Shown here: piece by piece, positions 49,726 to 58,314 of the stretch
Position numbering within the stretch: position 1 is the stretch's first letter
Layout of the letters: each line of letters opens with the position of its first letter
Translations under genes and position numbers: made by a program
Source of the DNA: Burkholderiales bacterium
GTDB taxonomy: Bacteria > Pseudomonadota > Gammaproteobacteria > Burkholderiales > SG8-41
Reading direction: 5' to 3'
Assembly: GCA_036262035.1 (NCBI GenBank)
Contig: DATAJS010000011.1
Location: forward strand, 100,826 to 164,825
DNA length: 64,000 bases
The notes under the pieces: generated by a model
What the model was told of the DNA's origin: nothing
What the model saw: the letters and a program-made list of their open reading frames with translations, nothing else
Databases searched by the model: none

Positions 49726-51637
49726 GCCGCGCATCCTCCTCGTGTCGATGCCGTGGGCGTCCAATCAGCGCCCCAGCCTCGCGCTCGGCGTCCTCGCAGC
49801 GATTGCCAAGCGCGAGGGTTACCACTGTGACACCCTCTATCCCACTTTCGACTTCGCGCGCAGGCTCGGTGGGCAGGTGTACGAGCACTTGGCGGAAAAC
49901 GCGCGCTTTTTCGGGATCTCGGAGCACGTTTTTTCCACGGCCTTGTTCGGCGCGTCCGACCTGTCTTCGAATGAATTCCTTTCGGCATTCGGCGACGTCG
50001 CCACCAATCCGTTCATGCGCCTCCGCGACGACGTCGTGCCGCCGTTCGTGCAGGACGTGGCCGACCGCATCGTGCACAGCGCCCCCGACATCGTCGGATT
50101 CAGCTGCACTTTCAACCAGGTCTTCGCGAGCCTGGCGGTAGCGAAGAAGGTAAAGGAAGCTGCTCCTGCCACGTGTGTCCTGATGGGCGGCGCCTGCGTG
50201 CACGGCACCATGGGCGAAGCGTACGCACGCGCGTTTCCGCAGTGGATCGATCACGTATTCACGGGTGAGGCGGACGACGCGTTTCCGCTCTTCCTCGAGC
50301 GCTGGTCGCGCGGCGATGGATCGGCTGTAGCGGGCGTCACCTATGCGGGCCGCGCGAGCATGCGCGCGACGCTGCCCGTGCACTGCTTCATGAAGCCGTG
50401 CATCCCCGACTTCGACGGCTGGTTTTTACAGCGGCAGACGCTCGGCGCGGCGGATCTTGGCGAGGTAGCGATACCGTTCGAATCCTCGCGGGGCTGCTGG
50501 TGGGGCCAAAAAAGTCATTGTACGTTCTGCGGCCTCAACAACGAGGGGATGGACTATCGGACGAAATCGACCGAGATGGTATTGCAGGAGTTGCTTGCGC
50601 AATCGAAGCGTCACAACTGCCTCTCCTTCATGGCGGCCGACAACATACTGGACCATCGGGCGTTTTCGGCATATCTGCCCGACTTGCGCCGTCTGGGCCT
50701 CGATCTGCGACTGTTCTACGAGATCAAAGCCAACATCAAGCGCGACAAAGCAGCGGCGCTCGCCGCGGCCGGCGTACGGTGGATCCAGCCGGGCATCGAG
50801 AGTTTCTCGGATCATGTGCTTCAGCTGATGCGAAAGGGCGTCACGGCCCTGCAGAACATACAGCTGCTCAGGCTGGCCGCCGAGTTCGGCATGACGGTGT
50901 CGTACAACATCCTCGTCGGATTTCCAGGCGAGACTGATGAAGACTATCGCCAAATGGACGTGCTGCTGCCGAACCTGATGCATCTCACACCGCCCTCGGG
51001 TGCATCGACGATCGTCCAGGTGCATCGATTCTCGCCGTTCTTCAACGATCCCGGCGGTCACGGGGTCGAAGGCATTCGGCCGTGTGCTTACTACCGTCAT
51101 CTGCTTCCAACGGACGTCGGCGCTCCTGATGATTTCGCTTATTTCTTCGAGCGTGACGTTTCACCCGACGCGCCTGTATGGCGCTGCCAGCCGCGCCTGG
51201 ACGAAAGTCTGCTCCGCTGGCGCGGTGCGGCGGGAATGAACCGCAAGCTCGCGCGGCTGGGCCCCGGATTCATTGAAATCAGCACGACCGTCGACGGCCG
51301 CGATACGACGCGAGCGCTCAGCCGCGTCGAAAGCGCGGTGCTGCTCTTGTCCGATGATGTGACCGCCGTGGGGACGATCGTGCAACGCCTGGACAACGCG
51401 CTGTCGTGCACTCGGCAGCAGAGCGCGGATCATGCCGTCGCGAGGCTGCTCGAATCGGGCCTTATTGTGCGCGTGGGGGACCGCGTCGTGTCGGTCGTGC
51501 CGTACGATCGGCCGCGAACAGCGGCAGAACTGGAATCCTGGCTGCATCGGTATGTCGAGGCGCCGGTCGGTGACAGCGCGGTCCGGCCGCCTCGAATCGA
51601 TTCGCCGCGCAGGTCGGGCGCGACGGCGTTGCAGTAG
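49718..51637 (+). CDS. B12-binding radical SAM protein, RiPP maturation C-methyltransferase type
   Basis: 639 residues from GTG 49718 (GAGGAAGAG upstream), overlapping the previous gene. The N-terminal about 200 residues form a B12-binding-like domain (LLVSMPWASNQRPSLALGVLAAIAKREGY, VGFSCTFNQVFASLAVAKKVK, VLMGGACVHGTMG). The radical SAM motif is CWWGQKSHCTFC (C260, C268, C271). C-x7-C-x2-C with preceding ESSRG and following GLN is the pattern of the 'RiPP maturation radical SAM protein 1' family. The C-terminal about 150 residues are a small helical extension. By family knowledge such enzymes C-methylate unactivated carbons in peptides. Which residue is modified is unknown. Confidence 0.9.
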   Translation: MRKPRILLVSMPWASNQRPSLALGVLAAIAKREGYHCDTLYPTFDFARRLGGQVYEHLAENARFFGISEHVFSTALFGASDLSSNEFLSAFGDVATNPFMRLRDDVVPPFVQDVADRIVHSAPDIVGFSCTFNQVFASLAVAKKVKEAAPATCVLMGGACVHGTMGEAYARAFPQWIDHVFTGEADDAFPLFLERWSRGDGSAVAGVTYAGRASMRATLPVHCFMKPCIPDFDGWFLQRQTLGAADLGEVAIPFESSRGCWWGQKSHCTFCGLNNEGMDYRTKSTEMVLQELLAQSKRHNCLSFMAADNILDHRAFSAYLPDLRRLGLDLRLFYEIKANIKRDKAAALAAAGVRWIQPGIESFSDHVLQLMRKGVTALQNIQLLRLAAEFGMTVSYNILVGFPGETDEDYRQMDVLLPNLMHLTPPSGASTIVQVHRFSPFFNDPGGHGVEGIRPCAYYRHLLPTDVGAPDDFAYFFERDVSPDAPVWRCQPRLDESLLRWRGAAGMNRKLARLGPGFIEISTTVDGRDTTRALSRVESAVLLLSDDVTAVGTIVQRLDNALSCTRQQSADHAVARLLESGLIVRVGDRVVSVVPYDRPRTAAELESWLHRYVEAPVGDSAVRPPRIDSPRRSGATALQ

Positions 51638-51672
51638 GACGAGGCCATACGTTCGGGACTTTGCCAACGCGG

Positions 51673-52524
51673 ATGCATATGGAACTCAATACCCTCTTCG
51701 GTTTTCCCCAAAGTGGCGAGCGCGCGGTGGCGATGGCGCGATTCCCCGAGTTCGCGCCGTTGCTGAAGTACATGCCCGCGCGCCAGCCGCCCCTGTCGGA
51801 GGGCGGCAGACTCATCCTCGAATCCGTGATCGGCGTCGATGAGCGCGTTCGGGTCCGCGATACCACGGCGGATCCGTGGCGCAAGATATGCTGTCTCACG
51901 ATCACGGGCGCTAACGGGGCCGTCGCGCGTGGGACGGCCTGGTTCGTCGGACCGCGGACATTGCTGACGGCAGGACACTGCGTCTATAGCACCGTGCTAT
52001 TCGGCGGCTGGGCTCAGGAAATCTACGTCGAGCCTGCGCGGGACGGCGCCGAGGTGCCCTTCGGCACGCTGAAGAGCACGTGGTTTTCCACCCTCAGGGC
52101 CTGGATCGACGACGAGACTCCGGACATGGACGTTGGCTGCATCCAGCTGGACGAACCGCTCGGCGAGCGCCTCGGATGGTTCGAGATCGACACCGGCTGG
52201 GACGACGTTCCGGAGCCCGATACCGTGACGATTGCCGGTTATCCCGTCGATCGCGACAGTGGGAACGCGATGTACCTGCATCGTTCCAGTCTCCTGCGCA
52301 GCACTGCAACCCAGTTGTTCTATGATGTGGACACCGTCGGCGGTCAGAGCGGTGCGCCTATCTGGATGGATGCAGCCGACGGCAGCTCGAAAGCGATCGG
52401 CATTCATGCCTACGGCGCTTCGGGCGAGCTCGATCCGGTCCTCGGCGTGGAAGCAAATTACGGCCGGCGCTTTACCTCGGAATTGATGGTGACGATTGCT
52501 TCGTGGGTTTCGGAGAACGGGTGA
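51673..52524 (+). CDS. V8-like (S1B) trypsin-fold serine protease in the RiPP-like cluster
   Basis: 283 residues. Catalytic triad: H102 (LLTAGHCVYS), D153 (DMDVGCIQLD) and S226 (VGGQSGAPIW). The core starts near residue 70 (WRKICCLTI...GTAWFVGPRTLL). No signal peptide is visible and the first about 65 residues are an unrecognised N-terminal part, so it may stay in the cytoplasm. V8/glutamyl endopeptidase relatives often cut after acidic residues. Position 35 bases after the B12 radical SAM gene suggests leader removal or another cluster-specific cleavage. Start: ATG 51673 or 51679, neither with a strong ribosome binding site. Confidence 0.85.
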   Translation: MHMELNTLFGFPQSGERAVAMARFPEFAPLLKYMPARQPPLSEGGRLILESVIGVDERVRVRDTTADPWRKICCLTITGANGAVARGTAWFVGPRTLLTAGHCVYSTVLFGGWAQEIYVEPARDGAEVPFGTLKSTWFSTLRAWIDDETPDMDVGCIQLDEPLGERLGWFEIDTGWDDVPEPDTVTIAGYPVDRDSGNAMYLHRSSLLRSTATQLFYDVDTVGGQSGAPIWMDAADGSSKAIGIHAYGASGELDPVLGVEANYGRRFTSELMVTIASWVSENG

Positions 52525-52531
52525 GGTCGTT

Positions 52532-52792
52532 ATGGCTCAGGTCTATCGCACGAGCGGCTCGGTTTTGGCAGCCGACGGAACGCCGCTGGCAGGCGCTTAT
52601 GTGACGATCAAGGACGCGTCGGTGCAGGTGCCGGAAATCGCCGTCCAGACGGACGCGAACGGCCGGTTCGAGCTGCGCCTGCCGCAGGGCACGTTCCTGC
52701 TACGGGCGTATGCCGGCGACCGGATCATCGACGCACACATTACGAATTCGGGCGAGGATGGAGTCGACATCGTCATGCGGGGGGCAGATTGA
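52532..52792 (+). CDS. Small carboxypeptidase-regulatory-like (transthyretin-fold) protein
   Basis: 86 residues. YRTSGSVLAADGTPLAGAYVTIKD, IAVQTDANGRFELRLPQGTFLLRAYAGDR shows the seven-strand prealbumin-like repeat (G-x-V-x-x-x-x-G-x-P-L-x-G-A-x-V, then T-D-x-x-G-x-F). It starts 7 bases after the protease stop with GAGGT upstream. Such domains usually bind other proteins or sugars. Here it may be a partner of the protease, or a binding/immunity-type protein; no direct evidence. Confidence 0.72.
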   Translation: MAQVYRTSGSVLAADGTPLAGAYVTIKDASVQVPEIAVQTDANGRFELRLPQGTFLLRAYAGDRIIDAHITNSGEDGVDIVMRGAD

Positions 52793-52827
52793 CGCAATCG
52801 CCGAAAGACTCGTCGTCGCCCCAATAA

Positions 52828-54132
52828 ATGCCGTCGCGCGAAACGGCGCAATCGTGCGCGCGATACTTCGCGTCTCTAACTGAAGCGCGTCTGTTCAACG
52901 GCGCCGCGCTCGTCGCTCGCGCAGGCGACGTGGTGTTCGAGGGCGCCGCGGGGGATGCAGATCACGAGCGCAGGATCCCGTCGCGCACCGACACTACCTA
53001 CCGTATCGGTTCGGTTACGAAGCCGATCACCGCGACGGCGATCTTCAGCTTGTCCGAAACCGGTGCGATTTCGATAGCAGCGCCGATCAGCCGCTACCTT
53101 CCGCAATGTCCAGCGAGCTGGTCCGCGATCACCGTCGCGCACCTTCTCAGCCACGCCTCGGGAATCCCGAGCTACACGCGGCTCGCGGGCTATCCGGCGT
53201 TCATGCGCACGGCGGCATCGCCGAGCGAGACCCTGAAACGCGTGGAACATCTGCCGCTGGCATTCCCACCCGGTACCCGAAGCGCGTACAGCAACTCGGG
53301 TTACCTTTTGCTCGGAATGATTATCGAGCACGTCACCGCGGTGCCCTACGCGACATGGCTGCAACGCGGCATCTTCGGGCCTGCGGGAATGGGCAGCAGC
53401 GGTTGCGGCGAGCCTGTCGCCGGCCTGCGGATGGCCGTCGGCTATACGTGCGACGGCGAGAAGATTGCGCCGGCGTGTGAACCTCACAGCTCGATAGCGT
53501 TCTCGGCAGGTAGTTGCTATTCCCGCGTCGAGGATCTCTGGCGGTTCGCTGCTGCGTTGTTCGGGGGCAGCCTGCTCCGGCCCGACAGTGTCGCATGCAT
53601 GACCATGCCGGTGCACGCAGCTTATGCGAGCGGCTGGTTCGTGGGACAGCAGCAAGGCCATCGCATGATCTGGCACAACGGCGGAATCGGCGGCTTCAGC
53701 TCGCACCTGGCGTATTTCCCCGCGGAGCAGGTCACGGTCGTGGTTCTTTCGAATCACGCGACCGGCGACGCCGACGCGGTCGCGCGCGGTCTCGCGAGCA
53801 TCACGCTCGGTGAGCCGTGGGCGCTGCCGCGCAGGCGTGAGCCCATAGCCGTAGCGCCGGAGCTCATCGAGCAGTATGTCGGTACTTACCGATTCCCCGG
53901 CGGACAGACAGTCTCGGTCACGCTGAGCCAGGGGCGCTTGTGCCTGCAGTCGGAAGGACAGGAGGCATTTCCAGGCTTGGCGACATCGCGCAACGAATTC
54001 TTCCTGCCCGCGCTGGATGCAGAATTCAGCTTCGACGTCGGCGAGCGCGGAGAGGTTCGGCTGACGCTGCGGCAGGCCGCCGACACGTTCGTTGCGGACA
54101 AGACCGAGCCGTCCGACGATTACCTGCCGTGA
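52828..54132 (+). CDS. Beta-lactamase-fold serine hydrolase (class C/DD-peptidase-like)
   Basis: 434 residues. Active-site elements: SxxK at S62-K65 (IGSVTKPITATAI), YxN at Y154-N156 (SAYSNSGYLLLGMII) and the HNG triad at 283-285 (WHNGGIGGF). A C-terminal beta-rich domain (about 330-430, YVGTYRFPGG, GRLCLQSEG) is like the lipocalin-type domain of related D-aminopeptidase/esterase proteins. No signal peptide. It is the last gene of the plus-strand run and may be part of the RiPP-like cluster (peptidase, esterase or self-protection) or an unrelated neighbour. No clear ribosome binding site precedes ATG 52828. Confidence 0.85.
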   Translation: MPSRETAQSCARYFASLTEARLFNGAALVARAGDVVFEGAAGDADHERRIPSRTDTTYRIGSVTKPITATAIFSLSETGAISIAAPISRYLPQCPASWSAITVAHLLSHASGIPSYTRLAGYPAFMRTAASPSETLKRVEHLPLAFPPGTRSAYSNSGYLLLGMIIEHVTAVPYATWLQRGIFGPAGMGSSGCGEPVAGLRMAVGYTCDGEKIAPACEPHSSIAFSAGSCYSRVEDLWRFAAALFGGSLLRPDSVACMTMPVHAAYASGWFVGQQQGHRMIWHNGGIGGFSSHLAYFPAEQVTVVVLSNHATGDADAVARGLASITLGEPWALPRRREPIAVAPELIEQYVGTYRFPGGQTVSVTLSQGRLCLQSEGQEAFPGLATSRNEFFLPALDAEFSFDVGERGEVRLTLRQAADTFVADKTEPSDDYLP

Positions 54133-54165
54133 CGCGCGGCTCCGACGCCCTGACGCTCCCGACCG

Positions 54166-55128
54166 CTACTTCTTCGGGCGTATTCCTGCGGTATCGAACA
54201 CCTTCGCCAGGCGTGCGCTTTCGGCCTTGATCACGTCTGCAAACTGCTCCGGCGTGCTGCCGACCGCCTCGACGCCGGATCGCAGGAAGCGCTCCTTCGT
54301 CTCGGGCTCACCGAGCACCCTGACGGCTTCCGCATGGAGCCGTTTGAGGATGGGGGCGGGCGTCTTGCCGGGCGCCCAGAAACCGTAGATCGCTTCGGCG
54401 GAATAGCCGGGCACGCCGGAAGCCGCCACCGTCGGCATTCCCGGCACCAGGGGCGACGGTTCGGCGCTCGTCACCGCGAGGCCTTTCAAGCGGCCCGCCT
54501 GCACGTGCGAAGTCACCGAGCCGGTGGTTGCGAACATGACTTTCACCTGGCCCGCAACCACGTCGTTCAGCGCCGGGCCGCCGCCCTTGTAACCGATGCG
54601 CACCAGATCGACGCCGGCCATGGCCTTGAAAAGCTCCGCGGCGACATGGTTCGACGCGCCGATCGGTCCGGATGCGTAGTCGATCTTTCCGGGGTTGGCT
54701 TTCGCGAGCGCGATCAGCTCCTTGACCGAGCCCACACCGAGCGACGCATGGACGACGAGGATGTTGGGCGAGCGCGAGGTGAGCGTGATCGGCTTGAGCT
54801 CGGTCCTGTGATCGTACGGCACGTTGTCGAGCAGCGGCGCGATCCAGACCGTGTTGTTGTGGACGAGCAGGGTATAACCGTCCGGCGTGGCTTTCGCCAC
54901 CGTTTGCGGCGCGACATTGGTGCCGCCGCGATTGTCGACGATCACCTGCTGACCGAGCCGCTCGGTGAGCCCTGTCGCGAGCAGCCGCGCATTGAAGTCG
55001 ATGCCGCCGCCGACCGCGGCGGTGACGATGCGGATGGGTCGGGTCGGATACTCCTGTGCGCTCGACGCGCCCGCAGCGACAGCGGCACCGACGAGCAAGA
55101 TGCATCGAACAGAGCATGGCGTCTGCAT
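54166..55128 (-). CDS. Bug/TctC-family solute receptor
   Basis: 320 residues with a signal peptide ending at ASSAQ. Features: YPTRPIRIVTAAVGGGIDFNAR, VIVDNRGGTNVAPQTVAKATPDGYTLLV, IGYKGGGPALNDVVAGQVKVM and PTVAASGVPGYSAEAIYGFWAPGKTP. GAGGAGG precedes the ATG. Convergent with the serine hydrolase gene. Part of a minus-strand block with oxidoreductases and two further Bug genes. Confidence 0.92.
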   Translation of the reverse strand: MQTPCSVRCILLVGAAVAAGASSAQEYPTRPIRIVTAAVGGGIDFNARLLATGLTERLGQQVIVDNRGGTNVAPQTVAKATPDGYTLLVHNNTVWIAPLLDNVPYDHRTELKPITLTSRSPNILVVHASLGVGSVKELIALAKANPGKIDYASGPIGASNHVAAELFKAMAGVDLVRIGYKGGGPALNDVVAGQVKVMFATTGSVTSHVQAGRLKGLAVTSAEPSPLVPGMPTVAASGVPGYSAEAIYGFWAPGKTPAPILKRLHAEAVRVLGEPETKERFLRSGVEAVGSTPEQFADVIKAESARLAKVFDTAGIRPKK

Positions 55129-55169
55129 ATGAGCCTCCTCGCGTTACATCTGCTGTATCCCCGCCCTCT

Positions 55170-56033
55170 TCATCGCCGATTGCGCAGCAGCGCCGCCGCG
55201 CTCTCGGCGCCGTATCCTTGCCTTGCCGCTTCGTCGAAGCATGTGAGCGCCTGCCGGGTCACCGGAAGAGGGGCCGGCGCTTCTTCGATCATCAGCGCGA
55301 GGTCCTTGCGGATGCCGTCGATGTCGAATGCCGGCGCGGGCGCGTCCTCGCCGCGCAGCGCCTGCACGATCGCCGCCGCGCGTGCCCGCAGCGACTGCGG
55401 CGCACCCGACGTGTCCGCCATGATGTCGATGAGCCGCGCGGGATCGAGGTCCAGCGGCTCACACAGGACGAGCGCTTCGCGCAGCGCCGTCCAGTAGACG
55501 TGCATCGGCAGGTTGGCCGCGAGCTTCATCGCGGCGCCCGCGCCGACGTCGCCGACGTGCTCGATGCGGCGGCACAGTCGGTCGAGCACCGGTTTCGCGC
55601 TCAGGAAATCGTCGGTACCGCCGCCGACGAACGCGATGAGCTTGCCTTCGCGTGCCGGCCCGACGGTGCCGCCCACCGGCGCCTCCGCAAAGCGCGCGCC
55701 GCGCCTGCGGACTTCCCCGGCGAGCTCGCGCTGCACGCTCGCTCGCGCGGTGCTCATCTCGATGAAGACCTTCCCGCGCGCATCCACCGACAACAACCCG
55801 TGCTCGCCGAGATACGTCGCACGTATCGCTTCGTCGTCGGTGAGGATGGTGAGCACGACGTCGGCCGCGAGCGTGAGCTCGCCGGGCGTGCCGACCGCCT
55901 GCGCGCCGAGCGCCTCCAGCGCCCGTGCTTTCGCAGCCGTGCGGTTCCAGACGTAGACCGTCTCACCCGTGGCGAGCAGCCGTTCCGCGATCGCCGCACC
56001 CATGCGTCCGATGCCGGCGACGCCGATCTTCAC
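55170..56033 (-). CDS. 3-hydroxyisobutyrate-dehydrogenase-family NAD(P)-dependent oxidoreductase
   Basis: 287 residues from GTG 56031-56033. KIGVAGIGRMGAAIAERLLATGETVYVWNRT is the nucleotide-binding start (the R after beta-2 suggests NADP). APVGGTVGPAREGKLIAFVGG is the substrate-binding motif, and GAGAAMKLAANLP contains the catalytic Lys of the beta-hydroxyacid dehydrogenase family. The gene overlaps the stop of the upstream MocA-like gene by four bases. The substrate (3-hydroxyisobutyrate, tartronate or another beta-hydroxyacid) is unknown. Confidence 0.9.
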   Translation of the reverse strand: MKIGVAGIGRMGAAIAERLLATGETVYVWNRTAAKARALEALGAQAVGTPGELTLAADVVLTILTDDEAIRATYLGEHGLLSVDARGKVFIEMSTARASVQRELAGEVRRRGARFAEAPVGGTVGPAREGKLIAFVGGGTDDFLSAKPVLDRLCRRIEHVGDVGAGAAMKLAANLPMHVYWTALREALVLCEPLDLDPARLIDIMADTSGAPQSLRARAAAIVQALRGEDAPAPAFDIDGIRKDLALMIEEAPAPLPVTRQALTCFDEAARQGYGAESAAALLRNRR

Positions 56034-57001
56034 GCCACGCTCACCGGCTGGCCCGACGCGAGCGCGGCGATCGACGCTTCGAAGGCCGCGACGTTCGCGA
56101 GCATCTCGGCCGGCGCGATGTGAAAGGTCCCGCGGCCTGCGGCCGCGTCGGCGAAGCTTTCGAGCTCGGCGCGCAGACTGTCGACCGCTTCGAAGGTTTG
56201 CCGCTCGGGCGGCGCGTTCTTGCGATGCACGAGCAGCACGTGCTCGCCGGTCACTTCCGCCGAGCCGCGGTCGCCGAAGACGTGCACCCGCCAGAAGAAC
56301 GGCGTCGGCCTGACCGTCGCGATCGTGCCGCTCGCGCCGTTCTCGAATTCGATCAGCAGCGTCGCGGTGTCGCGCGGGTCCGGCGGGGGCTTGCGCACCG
56401 ACTGATAGCCGTGGATGCGCCGGATGGGCCCGACCAGGTTCACGAACGCATCGAGGAGATGCAGCGCGGTCGCGGTCATGCCGCCGCCCGGCGATTCGGC
56501 GGGGGAGTCGCGCCAGCTCCCCGCGGCATTGGTCGAGTTGTCGTTGCTGAAGTGGCCTTCGATGTGGAGCACCTGTCCGAGCTCGCCCGAAGACACGATA
56601 CCGTGCAGGGCGACCATCGACGGCCACAGGCGGCGGTTGTGGCCGACCGCGAGCACGACGCCGGCTTTGTCACAGGCGTCGACCATCGCGCGCGCATCGG
56701 CCAGCGTCAGCGCCAGCGGCTTCTCGCAGAACACGTGCTTGCCGGCGCGTGCGGCCGCCTCGACCATGGGGCGATGGAGCGAGTGCGGCGTGACGATCAC
56801 GACCGCGTCGACCGTGCGGTCCTCGAGCAGCGCGTCGAAATCGCTCGAGAGCGGCAGCCCGCGCTCCTCCGCGAACGCCCGAACGTTGTCGGGCGCCGCG
56901 TCGACCGCGCGCACGAAGCGCACGCGCTCGCTCCTGCCGTGCACCGAGTCGACGAGGTTCTTGCCCCAGCGGCCGAGGCCGGCGATCGCTGCGTGCAGCA
57001 C
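56030..57001 (-). CDS. Gfo/Idh/MocA family oxidoreductase
   Basis: 323 residues from GTG 56999-57001. The Rossmann start is HAAIAGLGRWGKNLVDSV, followed by VDAVVIVTPHSLHRPMVEAAARAGKHVFCEKPLALTL; EKP with its Lys is the diagnostic motif of the family. AVGHNRRLWPSM and GGGMTATALHLLDAFVNLVG contain the usual substrate-site residues. Reactions include oxidation of sugars, inositol or related polyols. Its stop overlaps the dehydrogenase start, and its own start is 3 bases from the ABM gene. Confidence 0.9.
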   Translation of the reverse strand: MLHAAIAGLGRWGKNLVDSVHGRSERVRFVRAVDAAPDNVRAFAEERGLPLSSDFDALLEDRTVDAVVIVTPHSLHRPMVEAAARAGKHVFCEKPLALTLADARAMVDACDKAGVVLAVGHNRRLWPSMVALHGIVSSGELGQVLHIEGHFSNDNSTNAAGSWRDSPAESPGGGMTATALHLLDAFVNLVGPIRRIHGYQSVRKPPPDPRDTATLLIEFENGASGTIATVRPTPFFWRVHVFGDRGSAEVTGEHVLLVHRKNAPPERQTFEAVDSLRAELESFADAAAGRGTFHIAPAEMLANVAAFEASIAALASGQPVSVA

Positions 57002-57004
57002 GCG

Positions 57005-57325
57005 TCAACCCACGTTGCAGCGCGTGATCCTGCGGCTTTCGATGAAGTCGGCGTAGCCGCCGCGAGTCTTCGCGACGCGCTCGGACTTCAGGTGCTTCTG
57101 CAGCACCTCTTCGTCGCGATACATCTCGTACAGGAAGACGCGCTGCGTGTCGGGCTCGTGCGACGGCGCGTCGAACTGCACTTCCTTGGGCACCAGCACG
57201 TCGAACTGCAGACAACCGTCGACGTTCTCGAGGGTGCCTTTGGCGTGCTCGCGCATGAGCTTCAGGAAATCGTCACGGCGACCGGGTTTGATGCGGAACT
57301 CTACGACCAGTGCAACCTTGCTCAT
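57005..57325 (-). CDS. Putative quinol monooxygenase (ABM domain)
   Basis: 106 residues. VALVVEFRIKPGRRDDFLKLMREHAKGTLENVDGCLQFDVLVP and RVFLYEMYRDEEVLQKHLKSERV match antibiotic-biosynthesis-monooxygenase/YgiN-type proteins, which form dimeric ferredoxin-like barrels. They act on quinols or polyketides without cofactor. ATG 57323-57325; the longer frame to 57556 is a shadow of the upstream Bug gene. Confidence 0.87.
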   Translation of the reverse strand: MSKVALVVEFRIKPGRRDDFLKLMREHAKGTLENVDGCLQFDVLVPKEVQFDAPSHEPDTQRVFLYEMYRDEEVLQKHLKSERVAKTRGGYADFIESRRITRCNVG

Positions 57326-57333
57326 GATGCTCC

Positions 57334-58296
57334 TCAATCGGCTTTGATGCCGGTTTCCTTTGCGACCTTGATCCACTTGGGGATCTCGCTGTCGATCAGC
57401 GCGCCGAGCTCCTTCGGCCCGGCCGCTACGATGTCGGCGCCGAGGCCGGTGATGCGCTCGTGCGTCTCGGGAATCGCGAGCGCCTTCGTGATCTCGCGGT
57501 GCAGGCGCTCGATGACGGCGCGCGGCGTGCCGGCCGGGACCGTCATGCCCTGCCACTCGAACACCTGGAAGCCGGGAATTCCCTGCTCGGCGATCGTCGG
57601 GACGTTCGGCAGCACCGGCTGGCGCTTCTGCGTGCCGACGCCGAGCGCGACAAGCTTGCCGGATTTGATGTGCGGCAGCACGGTCGAGACGATCGCCACC
57701 ATCACCTGCACCTCGCCGGCGATCATCGCCGCGACCGACGGCCCGCCGCCCTTGTAAGGCACGTGGACGATGTTCGCGCCGCTCATGGTCTTGAACAGCG
57801 CGCCTGCGAGATGGGTCGCGCTGCCGTTGCCGGCCGATCCATAGTTGAGGCCGTTCGGGCGCGACTTCGACAGCGCCACGAGCTCGCCGACGTTTTTCGC
57901 GGGGACCGACGGATGCACCGTGAGCGCCATCGGCAGCGTCGTCATCAGCGTGACCGGCGCGAAGTCCTTGCGCGCGTCGAAAGGCAGCTTCTCGAACAAG
58001 GCGGGCGCCGCGCCGAACGACATCGTGGCGACGAGCACGGTATAGCCGTCGGGTGCGGCTTTCGCGACCAGCGCGGTGCCGGGGATGCTCGCGCCGCCGG
58101 GGCGGTTATCGACCACGACCTGCTCGCCCATGCTCTCGGAGAGGCGCGGCGAGATGATGCGGCTCGTGATGTCCGTCGCGCCGCCGACTGCGTACGGCAC
58201 GACGAGACGTATGGGACGGTTGGGGTACTGATCGGCGCCGTAGGACGCCGGCGCGGCGAGCAACGCAAGAACGCAGCAACAATGACGCAGCATCAT
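57334..58296 (-). CDS. Bug/TctC-family solute receptor
   Basis: 320 residues, signal peptide MLRHCCCVLALLAAPASYG. Features: YPNRPIRLVVPYAVGGATDITSR, VVVDNRPGGASIPGTALVAKAAPDGYTVLV, KLPFDARKDFAPVTLMT, VPYKGGGPSVAAMIAGEVQVM and PTIAEQGIPGFQVFEWQGMTVPAGTP. Translated just before the ABM gene, with an 8-base gap. Confidence 0.92.
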   Translation of the reverse strand: MMLRHCCCVLALLAAPASYGADQYPNRPIRLVVPYAVGGATDITSRIISPRLSESMGEQVVVDNRPGGASIPGTALVAKAAPDGYTVLVATMSFGAAPALFEKLPFDARKDFAPVTLMTTLPMALTVHPSVPAKNVGELVALSKSRPNGLNYGSAGNGSATHLAGALFKTMSGANIVHVPYKGGGPSVAAMIAGEVQVMVAIVSTVLPHIKSGKLVALGVGTQKRQPVLPNVPTIAEQGIPGFQVFEWQGMTVPAGTPRAVIERLHREITKALAIPETHERITGLGADIVAAGPKELGALIDSEIPKWIKVAKETGIKAD

Positions 58297-58314
58297 CGAA
58301 CAGCCTCCTCCTCG

